DNA of 64,000 bases from assembly GCF_023078275.1 (NCBI RefSeq), contig NC_062978.1:21785883-21849882 (forward strand), written 5' to 3'. The stretch is from Leguminivora glycinivorella (taxonomy: Eukaryota; Arthropoda; Insecta; Lepidoptera; Tortricidae). Both the position numbers and the translations under genes were made by a program. The notes beneath the pieces were generated by a model, which saw nothing but the letters and a program-made list of their open reading frames with translations, was not told where the DNA came from and did not search any database. This document shows, piece after piece, positions 9,650-19,271 of the stretch. The stretch's first letter is position 1; every line of letters begins with the position of its first letter.

Positions 9650-11384
9650 TATTTTCAGTTTTTTGCAAAGGTTTATCTTCTAGGGTTTTTGTCAGGGGAC
9701 CATTGTTACGCAGATTTGTAAATTGATCTGTTGGGCTATAAATACTGCATGCTATCGCGTGAATGAAGCTTTCCGCTATAGTAGACCAATTTGTCTGCGT
9801 ATTTCGTTTTAGCTTCTCATAATTACACTTCACGAATGTGCCATTGCTAAACTGACTAGTTATAAAGTAGACCATTTCATTTAATTTCGTTGTGTTCAAA
9901 TAATTATTATATGGAATTTGTGTAACATAAACATTAGTATCGTACTTAGTCTGTAGGAAATGGTACAGATTGGCAAACGTTTCGTACGGGTTCTTGTCAT
10001 TAACACCTGTCAGTAATACCAAAAAGTCATCCGTAGTCAGTTTAATATCTGAACTCAGTATAGACTGTACAACATGTCTAGTATTTGCCCCTGGAAATGT
10101 GTAACAAAATACATCATAATAGTCGCCATATAATTCATGTAACAGTTGACCAACATGGCGCCCTTGTTGATCAGCCCCAATAATTATTTTACGCCTGTTA
10201 AGACCTTTATTCATTCTGATTTCATTGTCTTCTCGAAATTGACGAATATAAAATTTTAAATTATTGTTCATAGATTGCATTTTGTAGGAATTCATATTTT
10301 TTCTGTTAGATTGTATTGTATTTGCAACTTTAATTTTTTGTTCTGGATTCAGTGGTGTGTCCTCGCATACCCTTGGAGATAATGATTCGACATCGTGTGG
10401 CTGTATTGTTTCTTCTTCCCGCGCATGTTGTGGCTTAGCTGGAGTTGAGATTGACTCATCTACTTCATGAGCTGTACTGTTTCTTTGTCCTTCAGTACAG
10501 TTTACAAAGTCAAGCTTTGTACGATTTATCGATTTCCTTGCTTTTTTAGTTGTAGATTTTTTTGAGGATGTAGACATACATATGTCTGTTAATTGTTTAA
10601 TTCTCAATTCCGATTCAGTTAGTTTTTTTGTGAGAGCATAATTTTCTGAAATTAACTTTTCTATCTCTTCTTCAGCAGAGTCTAGTTTGATGTTCAAATT
10701 TTCTATTTTGCCTTTTAGTTCCTCTACAATGTAGCTGTTGTTTACTTTTAGCTCCGACCAGCTTCTGTTAAACTCGCGATTCGGTGTTGATTGTACTGAC
10801 GATGAGGAATCCATATCTTCAAACTCCGGCAATGAATGAAAGGAGTTTTCTGTCGGTATATTAGTTATAATGTTATTATCTGGGGAGCAGCAGGAAGGTG
10901 TTTCATGATGTATGGTGTCAGTTGATAATTCAGTGTTCTCCTCCAGTGTATTATCATTCGTAAATAAAGGAGAGGCTGCTGCTAGTTCCGAGGTTTTTTC
11001 CTTTTGGTGATGTATTATGCTTGATGGTGATTCAGCGTTCGCTTCTAGTTCAATACTAGCAGACGGCGAAGACTCTAACGGTGACGCCACCTTCAAAGAG
11101 GTATTCACTAATGGTGTTTTTTTCCTTCTTGTAGTTACGTTGCTACTGTCTATATTTTTGGTCGTGATATCAGAGAGTTTTTTAGTACTAGATGTATCTG
11201 ATGTATATTTTTTAGTTCGACATGAAATACATGACCAATTTTTCTTTCTATCTGTTGTCATCAATTGGAAAAGTTTTTTGGATCTTCCAGCGCATTTAAT
11301 ATCAAATATTTGATCACATTTCGAACATTTTAAGGTGTCTTTATTTTGTACATCTTCCTTGCATTTTGCGCACGTGAGAGACAT
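9567..11384 (-). CDS. CR1-like LINE ORF1: PHD-like finger, coiled coil, esterase-like domain
   Basis: A 605-residue protein. Residues 5-55 form a PHD/zinc-finger-like array (C5, C8, C20, C23, C31, C52, C55). The position expected to be His (28) is Asp. A Ser/Thr-rich linker follows, then a heptad-rich coiled coil at about 207-270. Residues about 398-545 resemble the SGNH-type esterase domain of CR1 ORF1 proteins: the first block reads IIGADQQGRHV and the third LLTGVND. The usual nucleophile Ser of the first block seems to be absent, so the fold may be kept for RNA or protein binding rather than catalysis. The frame is uninterrupted. ORF1 proteins of this kind package LINE RNA. Confidence 0.88.
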   Translation of the reverse strand: MSLTCAKCKEDVQNKDTLKCSKCDQIFDIKCAGRSKKLFQLMTTDRKKNWSCISCRTKKYTSDTSSTKKLSDITTKNIDSSNVTTRRKKTPLVNTSLKVASPLESSPSASIELEANAESPSSIIHHQKEKTSELAAASPLFTNDNTLEENTELSTDTIHHETPSCCSPDNNIITNIPTENSFHSLPEFEDMDSSSSVQSTPNREFNRSWSELKVNNSYIVEELKGKIENLNIKLDSAEEEIEKLISENYALTKKLTESELRIKQLTDICMSTSSKKSTTKKARKSINRTKLDFVNCTEGQRNSTAHEVDESISTPAKPQHAREEETIQPHDVESLSPRVCEDTPLNPEQKIKVANTIQSNRKNMNSYKMQSMNNNLKFYIRQFREDNEIRMNKGLNRRKIIIGADQQGRHVGQLLHELYGDYYDVFCYTFPGANTRHVVQSILSSDIKLTTDDFLVLLTGVNDKNPYETFANLYHFLQTKYDTNVYVTQIPYNNYLNTTKLNEMVYFITSQFSNGTFVKCNYEKLKRNTQTNWSTIAESFIHAIACSIYSPTDQFTNLRNNGPLTKTLEDKPLQKTENSDTKNDSSKKSEENTATSPNAETFFRP

Positions 11385-11845
11385 TTTATAGACTTAAATA
11401 ATGTTCCAAGATAGCAGTCTTCTTAAACGTGTATTCGTAATATTTGGATTTTGTACACAATTTCTGAACGAAACCGTTTTGTTATGTCACGCTGACAGTT
11501 AGACGTCAGAGTCAGAACGATGTGTCATTAAGTCAAACGGCACAGCCGGCAACCCTTATTTTTCTTCGTTTTTTTTAGAAAAATTAATTGTTATTTTGAA
11601 AATTGTCTCTGTGTGCGTGTAATTTGAATGTAACAGTCATTGTTTTGGTTTGATTTTTATAAGTTTTACATCAAAAACGGCTTACCGGAGTGTTGTTTTC
11701 ATCTTCAGTTGGTTCCTTGATATCATTTTTATGTTTATCCTTGATCATTGGTGAGTTTCAGTTATTTTTAACCGATTTTATAATTTAATTTAGCGAGAGC
11801 TCACATAAACGAACTTGCTGGTTTTACGTCACACGTCACACTTTT

Positions 11846-11957
11846 AATTAGATAATTAAGTTAAACCTTTGTTGTAACCTGAAAACCGAATTATACATCT
11901 CAAGAACATCCGCTGTATCATTGATGAAGACATCACCCTTCGCCCCCTATCCGGAAA
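11846..11957 (+). repeat. Gypsy 5' LTR, second part
   Basis: Identical to 22672-22783 and ends CCCCCTATCCGGAAA. Together with 6232-6350 it gives a 231-bp LTR, the same length as the 3' LTR. Confidence 0.97.
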
Positions 11958-11958
11958 T

Positions 11959-11975
11959 TGGTGACTACGACGTGA
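11959..11975 (+). promoter_or_regulatory. Gypsy primer-binding site (tRNA-Trp-like)
   Basis: TGGTGACTACGACGTGA begins one base after the 5' LTR. It is complementary to the CCA end of animal tRNA-Trp as I remember it, apart from two bases (TA where CC is expected). A tRNA-Trp primer is characteristic of CsRn1-clade Gypsy elements. The tRNA comparison is from memory. Confidence 0.7.
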
Positions 11976-12286
11976 GTGACGACGACAGGTTGAGCGACGC
12001 AAGTAGTTTTTTGTGTCTGCTCCCTGCCTCCTCATCCGGATATCGAGGGCAGGATCGTCGCCAGCATCGCAACAGTGAAGTGGTTGCGATTGATCATCAA
12101 CTTTGGTTCGAGATTCTGTTCGGTGGAAAAATTCATCAAGGTCAAGGACACACCCGGTGGGCGCCGTCCACGCTACGAAGCTTCAAACGTCAAACTTGAC
12201 ATACGTCATCCTACGTTTTCCCGCCTGCCAGCTGTCAGTGTCAAGTGTCACGCAAGTAACCTAACTTTTCACTCAATTCCTGTGTT
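11976..12286 (+). other. Gypsy untranslated leader, first part
   Basis: Lies between the primer-binding site and the inserted LINE, ending in the target site ATTCCTGTGTT (12276-12286). No conserved reading frame is expected here. The ORFs at 11921-12338 are fortuitous. The leader resumes at 18012. Confidence 0.8.
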
Positions 12287-12423
12287 GACTGTCGGAGACT
12301 TGAGGAGTAGCGCGTTGTGTGAGTGGTTCGATTTTTAGGTTATATTCCCGTAAATAAAACAACTTTCCTTATTTTCTAATCAGGTGGTGGTTTATTAATA
12401 CATAAAACCAAAGGTTAGTTTAG

Positions 12424-13764
12424 ATGGACGGCAACGAGAAGGAGAAGCCTCCAGACGAGGATGGTGATAACGGTATGGACTGGGAGAAATACACGCGCAA
12501 GCGTAACTTGGATTTATCACCAACCAAGCTGGAGCCTTCCCCCAAAAAAATTGTAATTGACCCGGCAGAGTCCGAAAAGCAGTCGGGTAATACAAATAGT
12601 GCAGTTGAGGAGCCCGGTACTAGTAGGATGGTCGAGTCTCATGCGAACAGTCAAAAAGAGTCAGTTGAAATAAACAAAAGTAACTCAACTGAATTTAACC
12701 CGCATCTATACAAACACCCCAGTCTAGACAGCAAATCACGAGAGTATGGTGCCAACGATGATGGACCTTTCATAGTGCATGTCTCTAGAGAGGCCGCCCC
12801 TTCCTCCAGTGCCACTCTAAAACCCATAAATGTAGGCCTTTTACTAACTCAGGCAAACGTCAATAACATCCAGAAGGACGGTGGCATTAAATCGGTGGGT
12901 CGCAACAGAGTAGCGGTCACTTTCTCCACAGCTGCGGATGCAAATAACTTCCTTAAGCACCCGCTTCTAGGCAAAAATAAGTTTATAGCTGATATCCCTT
13001 CATATCATGTATCTCGAATGGGAGTGGTGCGAGGAGTTCCTTCAGACTGGACTATGGAGGAATTGGTCAATGGAACGTCCCTTAGAGAAGGTAAAGGGAA
13101 GATCCTTAAAGCTCGTCGACTTCAACGGAAGATACTTAAAGATGATGGCTCCCCGTCTTGGGTTCCGACTCAATCGGTAGTAGTAACTTTTGAGGGTCAA
13201 AGCTTGCCTGCCAAAATTTTTGCATACTACACCTCATTAGTTGTGGACGTGTATCAGCTGCCAATAATCCAATGTAGGAAGTGCCTCAGGTTTGGTCACA
13301 TCCAAGCACAGTGCCGGTCTGATGCTAGGTGCTACAAATGTTCACAAAAACACCCTGGGGATGGATGTAACATTGCTCCTGAACATGTTAGATGTATATT
13401 CTGTTCCGGCAGACACTATGCGACTGACAAGACATGTAACGAATTTGGTCGGCAGAAAGCCATCAAACTGGCTATGTCTGAACAGAGTATTTCGTATGCA
13501 GAGGCAGCTGCTCAGTTCTCATCAGTACGCCGCCCATACTCTGACGTAGCGAGAGTCATGTTTGAGCAGATTCCAGACTCTTCTAGATCGTCCGAGTCAC
13601 CCTGCCATACGTTTATGCCAACATCCCCGCCTACGACATCTTATCGTAAGACCATTTATCGGGCGCCCCGGGCGAGGGTCCCCCTCTCCCAGGTTATGAC
13701 AGAGAGGCCCACAATAATATTGTTCGTACTCCCCCACCACAGCTCCCCAATGGCCAGGCCCTGA
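12424..13764 (+). CDS. LINE ORF1 (gag-like, zinc-knuckle nucleic-acid-binding protein)
   Basis: 446 residues and uninterrupted. The N-terminal half is acidic/basic and low in complexity. A central region (about 110-270) resembles the RNA-binding part of Jockey/I-type ORF1 proteins. Three Cys-His knuckles lie at about 284-340: CRKCLRFGHIQAQC, CYKCSQKHPGDGC and CIFCSGRHYATDKTC. The C terminus is Ser/Pro-rich. It would coat element RNA. The ATG at 12424 is chosen because it opens the frame 137 bp inside the element's 5' end. The last roughly 40 residues look less conserved and may reflect a frameshift near the end. Confidence 0.88.
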   Translation: MDGNEKEKPPDEDGDNGMDWEKYTRKRNLDLSPTKLEPSPKKIVIDPAESEKQSGNTNSAVEEPGTSRMVESHANSQKESVEINKSNSTEFNPHLYKHPSLDSKSREYGANDDGPFIVHVSREAAPSSSATLKPINVGLLLTQANVNNIQKDGGIKSVGRNRVAVTFSTAADANNFLKHPLLGKNKFIADIPSYHVSRMGVVRGVPSDWTMEELVNGTSLREGKGKILKARRLQRKILKDDGSPSWVPTQSVVVTFEGQSLPAKIFAYYTSLVVDVYQLPIIQCRKCLRFGHIQAQCRSDARCYKCSQKHPGDGCNIAPEHVRCIFCSGRHYATDKTCNEFGRQKAIKLAMSEQSISYAEAAAQFSSVRRPYSDVARVMFEQIPDSSRSSESPCHTFMPTSPPTTSYRKTIYRAPRARVPLSQVMTERPTIILFVLPHHSSPMARP

Positions 13765-13890
13765 ATGGTGCTTACAATAGAGTCACCCCTCAGGAGGACC
13801 TAATGGAGCTGTGTTTGAAGTTACTAACAAATATCATCGCCAAATGGAGCGACATTCTACCGAACGACGTTGCGCCTTTAATGGTCACAC

Positions 13891-16800
13891 TTGCAGAGCG
13901 ACTCACCTTTCATAATAGGTCACCAGGTCAACTTTTTACAATGGAATAGTCGGAGTATCATCCCAAAGAAACCAGAACTTACCCAGTTGATCAATGATCA
14001 TGCTGTGTCCGTTGCGGCCATCTCGGAGACATGGTTACGTCCCGGGGCTCTTTTTAGAGTACCGGGGTTCTCGTGCCTCCGGGAGGACCGTAGTGACGGA
14101 CGTGCTGGATGTGCGTTATTGATTAAACATTGTTACCCATTTTCTCAAATTTCTATCCCTCCCCACTCGGATGGGATTAATGCCGTAGCTGCAAAGGTTA
14201 TGGGCATTAATTTCATCTCTGTATATATACCCCATACTGAGGTAGTTGATATAGACGAATTGCATTCTATTCTCTCATCTGTACCACACCCTCTGGTAAT
14301 TCTAGGAGACTTCAATTGCCACAATATCTCTTGGGGATCATACCATTCCGATGCTTTTTCAACAGCTCTGCTGGATTTATTTGATGACATTAACGTGGGA
14401 GTCATTAACGACGGTACCCCCACGCATCGGGTTTACCCAGGTCAGAACCCCCAATCTGTTCTGGATCTGACTGTATGTTCGCCGAACCTATCGTCCTTGT
14501 TATCGTGGAGGGTTTTGCGCCAATCATATGGTAGTGATCATTTTCCGATAATTATCACTAAACCAACGTCGATCCTCCTTCACCACCGCCAGAGCCGCTG
14601 CTGAAATACAAAATACAGTCAGCAGACTGGCCCAATTATGCTTTTTTTGTCGAAGAGAGTATCAAAGAGAGGAACCCCACTGAGATGGATCAAGAGGGAA
14701 AGTATACGTACTTCAAAAATATCATTTTGGAAGCTGCCGACAAATTTATCCCGAAAAAGAAGCCTGCCAGGGTTAAAATTCCTTCCCCCCCATGGTGGAA
14801 TGCAGATTGCACGACTGCCATCAAAAAAAGAAACGATGCGGAGCGCCTCTTCAATGAATCCGGTAATTTGGACGATTATATTACTTTTAAAAAAGTTTCG
14901 GCTCATACAAAACGTTTCTTAGCAAAGGCTAAAAGAGGGGCTGGAAGGGGTTCTGCGAGAGCCTATCTCCTAGAACCCCTCCATCTCTTGTATGGCGAAA
15001 TATTAAGAGATTTAGGGGTTCATTTAATCCAGAATCTAAACCAACAATAGATTCCCCCTGGATGGCAGAATTCGCAGATAGGCTTGCCCCGCCAACTGTC
15101 CCTGAGGCGTCCTGTTTGATATCCCCCCGCTGCCACGTTCCTCCTGTTCTCTCGACCAGCCCTTCTCATTTTCAGAGCTTAACCTGGTAATTAATGGTTT
15201 AAGGAATACTTCACCTGGAGAGGATGGGATTCCATATTGTTTCCTGTCTAAGCTAAATACTCCCGGACAGGAATATCTGCTTGGCATCATAAACCATGCC
15301 TTTAACACAGGAGAGGTTCCAGCAGATTGGAAGTCCCAGGTAGTCATACCTATCCTAAAGCCGTCTAAAAACCCAGACGAGGCTAATTCCTATCGACCAA
15401 TCGCTCTTTCTGCAACAATGGGAAAGATATTAGAACACTTGGTTAAAAATAGGCTTGAATGGTTTGTGGAAAACAATGGAATTTTAGCAGACACACAGTT
15501 CGGTTTCCGAAAGGGGCGTAGCACTATGGATAGCCTAAACATTTTAACGAGTGATATTAGACTTACTTTATCAAAAAACGAATATCTGCTGGGATGTTTC
15601 CTCGACATCTCTGCTGCATATGACAATGTGCTTCTTCCGGTGCTCAGGGCTAAAATGCTACAACTGAGCATTCCCGCGAAGATTGTACACATTGTCACCT
15701 CGCTATTCATGGGCAGGTCTATCAAAATTAGACAAGGCAACTCCTATTGTCCTCCTCGGACTTTGTGGAGAGGTCTCCCTCAAGGATCGGTACTCAGCCC
15801 CCTTCTTTACAACATATACACATATGACTTAGAACAATCTGTCTTATCCTTCTGTAACATCTTGCAGTACGCTGATGATCTTGTCTTATATACGATGGCA
15901 AAGTCAATGGATAAAGCAACTGCTAGTCTGAACACGGCTCTGGGTTACCTTGGGGATTGGCTCGGTGACCATGGGCTTACTCTATCTCCGACAAAGAGTT
16001 GTACTGTTACATTTAGCCGCAGAAGGAACATGCCAACAACTGATGTATACTATGACGGTGTCAGAATTCCGAGTAAGGAGTCTGTAAAGTTTCTAGGTGT
16101 TATTTTGGACCATAAAATGTCTGGCACTCTGCACCACAAATACATAATAGGTAAATGTGAAAAAAATATCAACATACTACGAGCACTGTCCGGGGTGTGG
16201 TGGGGTTCTCATCCTTATTGCCAGAAGTTACTATATAATGCCATCATACGCAGTCATATAGATTATGGGTCACTTTTAATGGAACCTTGCAATAAGGATG
16301 GCCTTGACAAACTAGACCTCATCCAGGCAAAATGCTTGAGGATTATACTTGGCGCTATGAGGTGTTCTCCGAAGAATGGCATGCAGGTAGAAAGTGTTGA
16401 CCCTCCACTGGCTCTCCGCAGACAGTATCTTGCGGACAGATTCTTAATCAAGAGCAGCTCATACTATAGCCACTTGATGCTTCCACGCTTGTGGCCGCTG
16501 GCGCTGGAGGTCACTGAAAACAGATATTGGACTTTTAAAGTTTTCCCAAGAACAGTAATATCTTTTTCCAAATTAATTAATATCTACCCCAATTTATATA
16601 AATCCGGTACTAATCCCATATTTGAAGTAGCATTTGAAACCCTTATATATACTCCTAAAGTAATATTAGATATAGGCATTTTCAAAAATGATCCAGGAGC
16701 AAACAATAAATTCAATAAATTTTTAGAAAAATGGTCAAATTACTTACCGATGTTTACTGACGCTTCCAAGATGGATGCGACCAGTTGCGTGGGAGCAGCA

Positions 16801-17607
16801 GTGTGGATTCCTCGATACAATATAGCTCTCCCATTTAAATGTCCTCCACAATCTTCAATTTTTACAGGCGAAGCAGTTGCTATCCTTGAGGCTGTCAAAT
16901 ATGCAGAGACACACAACATTAGTAAAGCTATTATTTTTACTGATAGTAAAAGTTGCCTGCAGGCTATAATTGGCAACCAATTTAAAATGAAAATAAAGTT
17001 CCCTTTGATTTTAGAAATCAAAACCGTACTTCGCAGGTGTGAGTCAAAGGGTCTAACCATAGTTCTGAGTTGGATTCCTAGCCACTGTGGCATTAATGGC
17101 AATGAGATGGTTGATACATGGGCAAGGCAAGCTATCGACATTGGTTCAGTGAAATCGGTAATTTACAGTACTGACCTTTTGAGTGGCGCACTCGCAGACA
17201 TGTTTGCCACATGGCAGGAGCAATGGGATATCTCGAAATTGCAGACGGGCAAGCACTATGGATGTGTGCAACCTCGTATCACTCGGAAGCCGTGGTTCTA
17301 TCGTTTTCGTAATTCTCCTAAATGGGTTATATCCACAATTTGCCGGTTGCGATTGGGAAAAGTATGCACTCCGTTATTTCTGGCTATGATTGGTGTCCGC
17401 GCGAACTCATTATGCCAATGCGGGCAAGAGGAGGGTAACTTGGATCACATCTTCTTTTCTTGTTCAATGTGTAGCTACTCACTGTACGATGTATTGCCCG
17501 AAAGTGTACCACGACCTATATGCTTTAGCTCGCTACTTTGTTACATGGATTCGACCTTAACTTCTATCCTAATTAAATATTTACAAACAAATAACATTAA
17601 ACTATAA
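13891..17607 (+). pseudogene. LINE ORF2 (endonuclease-RT-RNase H), frameshifted
   Basis: The domains are in order but not in one frame. Endonuclease (13930-14560) carries NFLQWNSRSI, ISETWL, LVILGDFNCHN and GSDHFPI. The linker (about 14585-14935) changes frame near 14570, again near 14940, and again near 15105. From about 15110 the RT frame is open to 17607 with YRPIALSATMGKILEHL, FLDISAAYDNV, GLPQGSVLSPLLYN and YADD. RNase H (16737-17130) keeps its acidic residues in FTDASK, GEAVAILEA, FTDSKS and GNEMVDTWAR. A C-terminal Cys-His motif (LCQCGQEEGNLDH...C) follows. The breaks sit beside short homopolymers, so sequencing error is an alternative to real decay. Confidence 0.9.
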
Positions 17608-17968
17608 ATAACGTAAATTCATTCTCACTCTCATCTATAACATTCTATTACTTCATTTATTCCTATTATACATATAATATGGTTTTCTTTTCTTTCATTT
17701 CCCTCATGTTGGCATTACTAACATTCTGTCATCCGCTTCCCGCTTCTTCGCTAATCAATTTGTGTAAGTGTTGTCATGTGTTTGTCAGTGACGTTCATAA
17801 CAAATGTTTTGTTTTAGGTTTTCCCTTCACATCCTTCATAAAAAATAAAAAAAAAATAAAAATACCGAACATTCTCCTCACGTGTGAAAGTCAAAGCTAC
17901 GATAACACCAAGCCAACACTGACATTGGCAAATTCACCCTGTGCAAATTGGCAGGGAGTAAAAGCCAA

Positions 17969-17971
<3 letters not shown>

Positions 17972-18000
<29 letters not shown>
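17972..18000 (+). repeat. Poly(A) tail of the LINE
   Basis: 29 consecutive As (30 with the first base of the target duplication) directly before the right-hand target duplication. Confidence 0.95.
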
Positions 18001-18003
<3 letters not shown>

Positions 18004-18011
18004 CCTGTGTT

Positions 18012-18398
18012 TTTCGTCAACTAATTCAAGAAAATAACAAAAGTGTGTGTGCTTTGCGATAACCAGTGCCTAAATAATAACAAAACTAACCAATATTGCT
18101 ATATAAATACGTCTCGGTGCTGGAAAACAACTAACTTTGGTGTACAAACAAATAACCCGGATTAACTACTACTTATTTACAATTTTAACGTCTCTATTTG
18201 TGCTAAAACTAACAACTAAAACTGTTTGGTGTGTGCAGTGTGGACTTTTATTGCTGCATTTTAAATTTATGCTCATTTTCAACGCCTGACTTTGTTCTGT
18301 TGCATAATTTTGTACTTTTAAATTTAAGTTTAAGCTTGTGTTTTCTGTTTTGTTTTATGTCTGCATAATTTCTTCTTTGGTTGTGGTAAAATCTTAAA
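18012..18398 (+). other. Gypsy untranslated leader, second part
   Basis: Continues the leader broken at 12286 and runs to the gag ATG. It is AT-rich with no reading frame of interest. The 127-residue ORF at 17679-18062 spans the LINE 3' UTR and poly(A) and is not a gene. Confidence 0.8.
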
Positions 18399-19271
18399 AT
18401 GTCTCTTGAGGAGTTGCGGAATCAGCTGGAGGCCTTAAAGGTGCAAAATGCGGCTCTTCAAGCCCAGGCCCAGCAAACTGAGCCTGCAACAGCTGACACT
18501 GTGGTATCATCTAAAGGTGTATGTGGTGTTACTGTCAAGCTGCCTCCATTTTGGGCCGACCGTCCAGCAGTGTGGTTCGCCCAGGCCAAGGCTCAGTTCC
18601 ATCTCGCCGGCATTAAAACCGACATCACTAAATTTAGTCATGTCATTAGTATAATCGACCAAAGGCTAATTGGTGAAATTGAAGATGTCATAATGAACCC
18701 GCCAGAAGAAGACAAATACAAAATCTTGAAAGAAGAACTCATAAGACGCCTTTCTGTTTCTGAGCAACAACGGGTGGAGCGACTCTTGAGTAGTGAGGAG
18801 CTCGGGACTCGCAAGCCCTCTGCCTTCTTGCGCCACCTTCAATCTCTTGCAGGTACAGCCAAGGACGATACCATCCTGAGACAGCTCTGGATGAGGCGGC
18901 TGCCGGGGCAGGTCCAGGCTATACTCACCGCCCAGTCAGACATAAGCTTAGAAAAGCTTGCTGAGCTGGCGGACAAGATCATGGAGGTGAATCCAAGCCC
19001 ACAGGTATATAAGGTAACAGCTCCACAGCCCAGTTTTGATGCTGTCATGGAGCGTCTTGAACAATTAACCCAACAGGTTGCTGCCTTGTCTACCAGAGAA
19101 CAACGGGGGAGATCTCGCAACAGATCCAGACCGCGCAGCAGAAGCAGAAGTAACACCCCGGCCAGCAATGCTACCCGACTATGTTGGTACCACAAGCGGT
19201 ACAACACCCAGGCGACCAAGTGCAACCCGCCTTGCAACTGGAAGTCGGAAAACCAGAACAGCGGTCAGTAA
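18399..19271 (+). CDS. gag: Gypsy gag
   Basis: A 290-residue capsid/nucleocapsid precursor. The N terminus has an LEELRNQLEALK helix. The central capsid-like region runs KLPPFWADRPAVWFAQAKAQF through MRRLPGQVQAIL and ELADKIMEV. The C terminus is Arg/Ser-rich (about 232-255). It ends in CWYHKRYNTQATKCNPPC, a C-x2-H-x9-C-x3-C motif rather than the usual CCHC knuckle; this CHCC form is characteristic of CsRn1-type Gag. The last 91 bp overlap pol, which is in the -1 frame. The ATG at 18399 opens the frame after the leader. Confidence 0.93.
   Translation: MSLEELRNQLEALKVQNAALQAQAQQTEPATADTVVSSKGVCGVTVKLPPFWADRPAVWFAQAKAQFHLAGIKTDITKFSHVISIIDQRLIGEIEDVIMNPPEEDKYKILKEELIRRLSVSEQQRVERLLSSEELGTRKPSAFLRHLQSLAGTAKDDTILRQLWMRRLPGQVQAILTAQSDISLEKLAELADKIMEVNPSPQVYKVTAPQPSFDAVMERLEQLTQQVAALSTREQRGRSRNRSRPRSRSRSNTPASNATRLCWYHKRYNTQATKCNPPCNWKSENQNSGQ

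Larger units (their letters stand above)
6351..11841 (-). mobile_element. Full-length CR1-like LINE inserted in the Gypsy 5' LTR
   Basis: It reads on the minus strand with a 5' end at 11841 and a 3' end at 6351. The 3' terminus is a short repeat tail (6351-6376, on the coding strand a run of ATTG/GATT units) rather than poly(A), as in CR1-type elements. TTTT on both sides (6347-6350 and 11842-11845) is the apparent target duplication, since the 3' LTR has one TTTT at this point. ORF1 and ORF2 are open and overlap. The 5' UTR is 11385-11841 and the 3' UTR about 6351-6610. Open frames inside a young provirus suggest a recently active copy. Confidence 0.95.
12287..18000 (+). mobile_element. RNase H-bearing LINE (I/R1/Jockey group) inserted in the Gypsy leader
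   Basis: Flanked by ATTCCTGTGTT at 12276-12286 and 18001-18011. It has a 5' UTR (12287-12423), ORF1 with zinc knuckles, ORF2 with endonuclease, RT and RNase H, a 3' UTR and about 29 As at the 3' end (17972-18000). It appears full length at the 5' end. RNase H after RT with a poly(A) tail places it in the I/R1/Jockey supergroup, but I cannot fix the clade. ORF2 has about three frameshifts, so this copy is not autonomous as read. Confidence 0.95.

Noticed and set aside
17679..18062. 127-codon ORF ending in a poly-Lys run
   Set aside because: It crosses the LINE 3' UTR, poly(A) tail and target duplication; the Lys run is the poly(A) tail.
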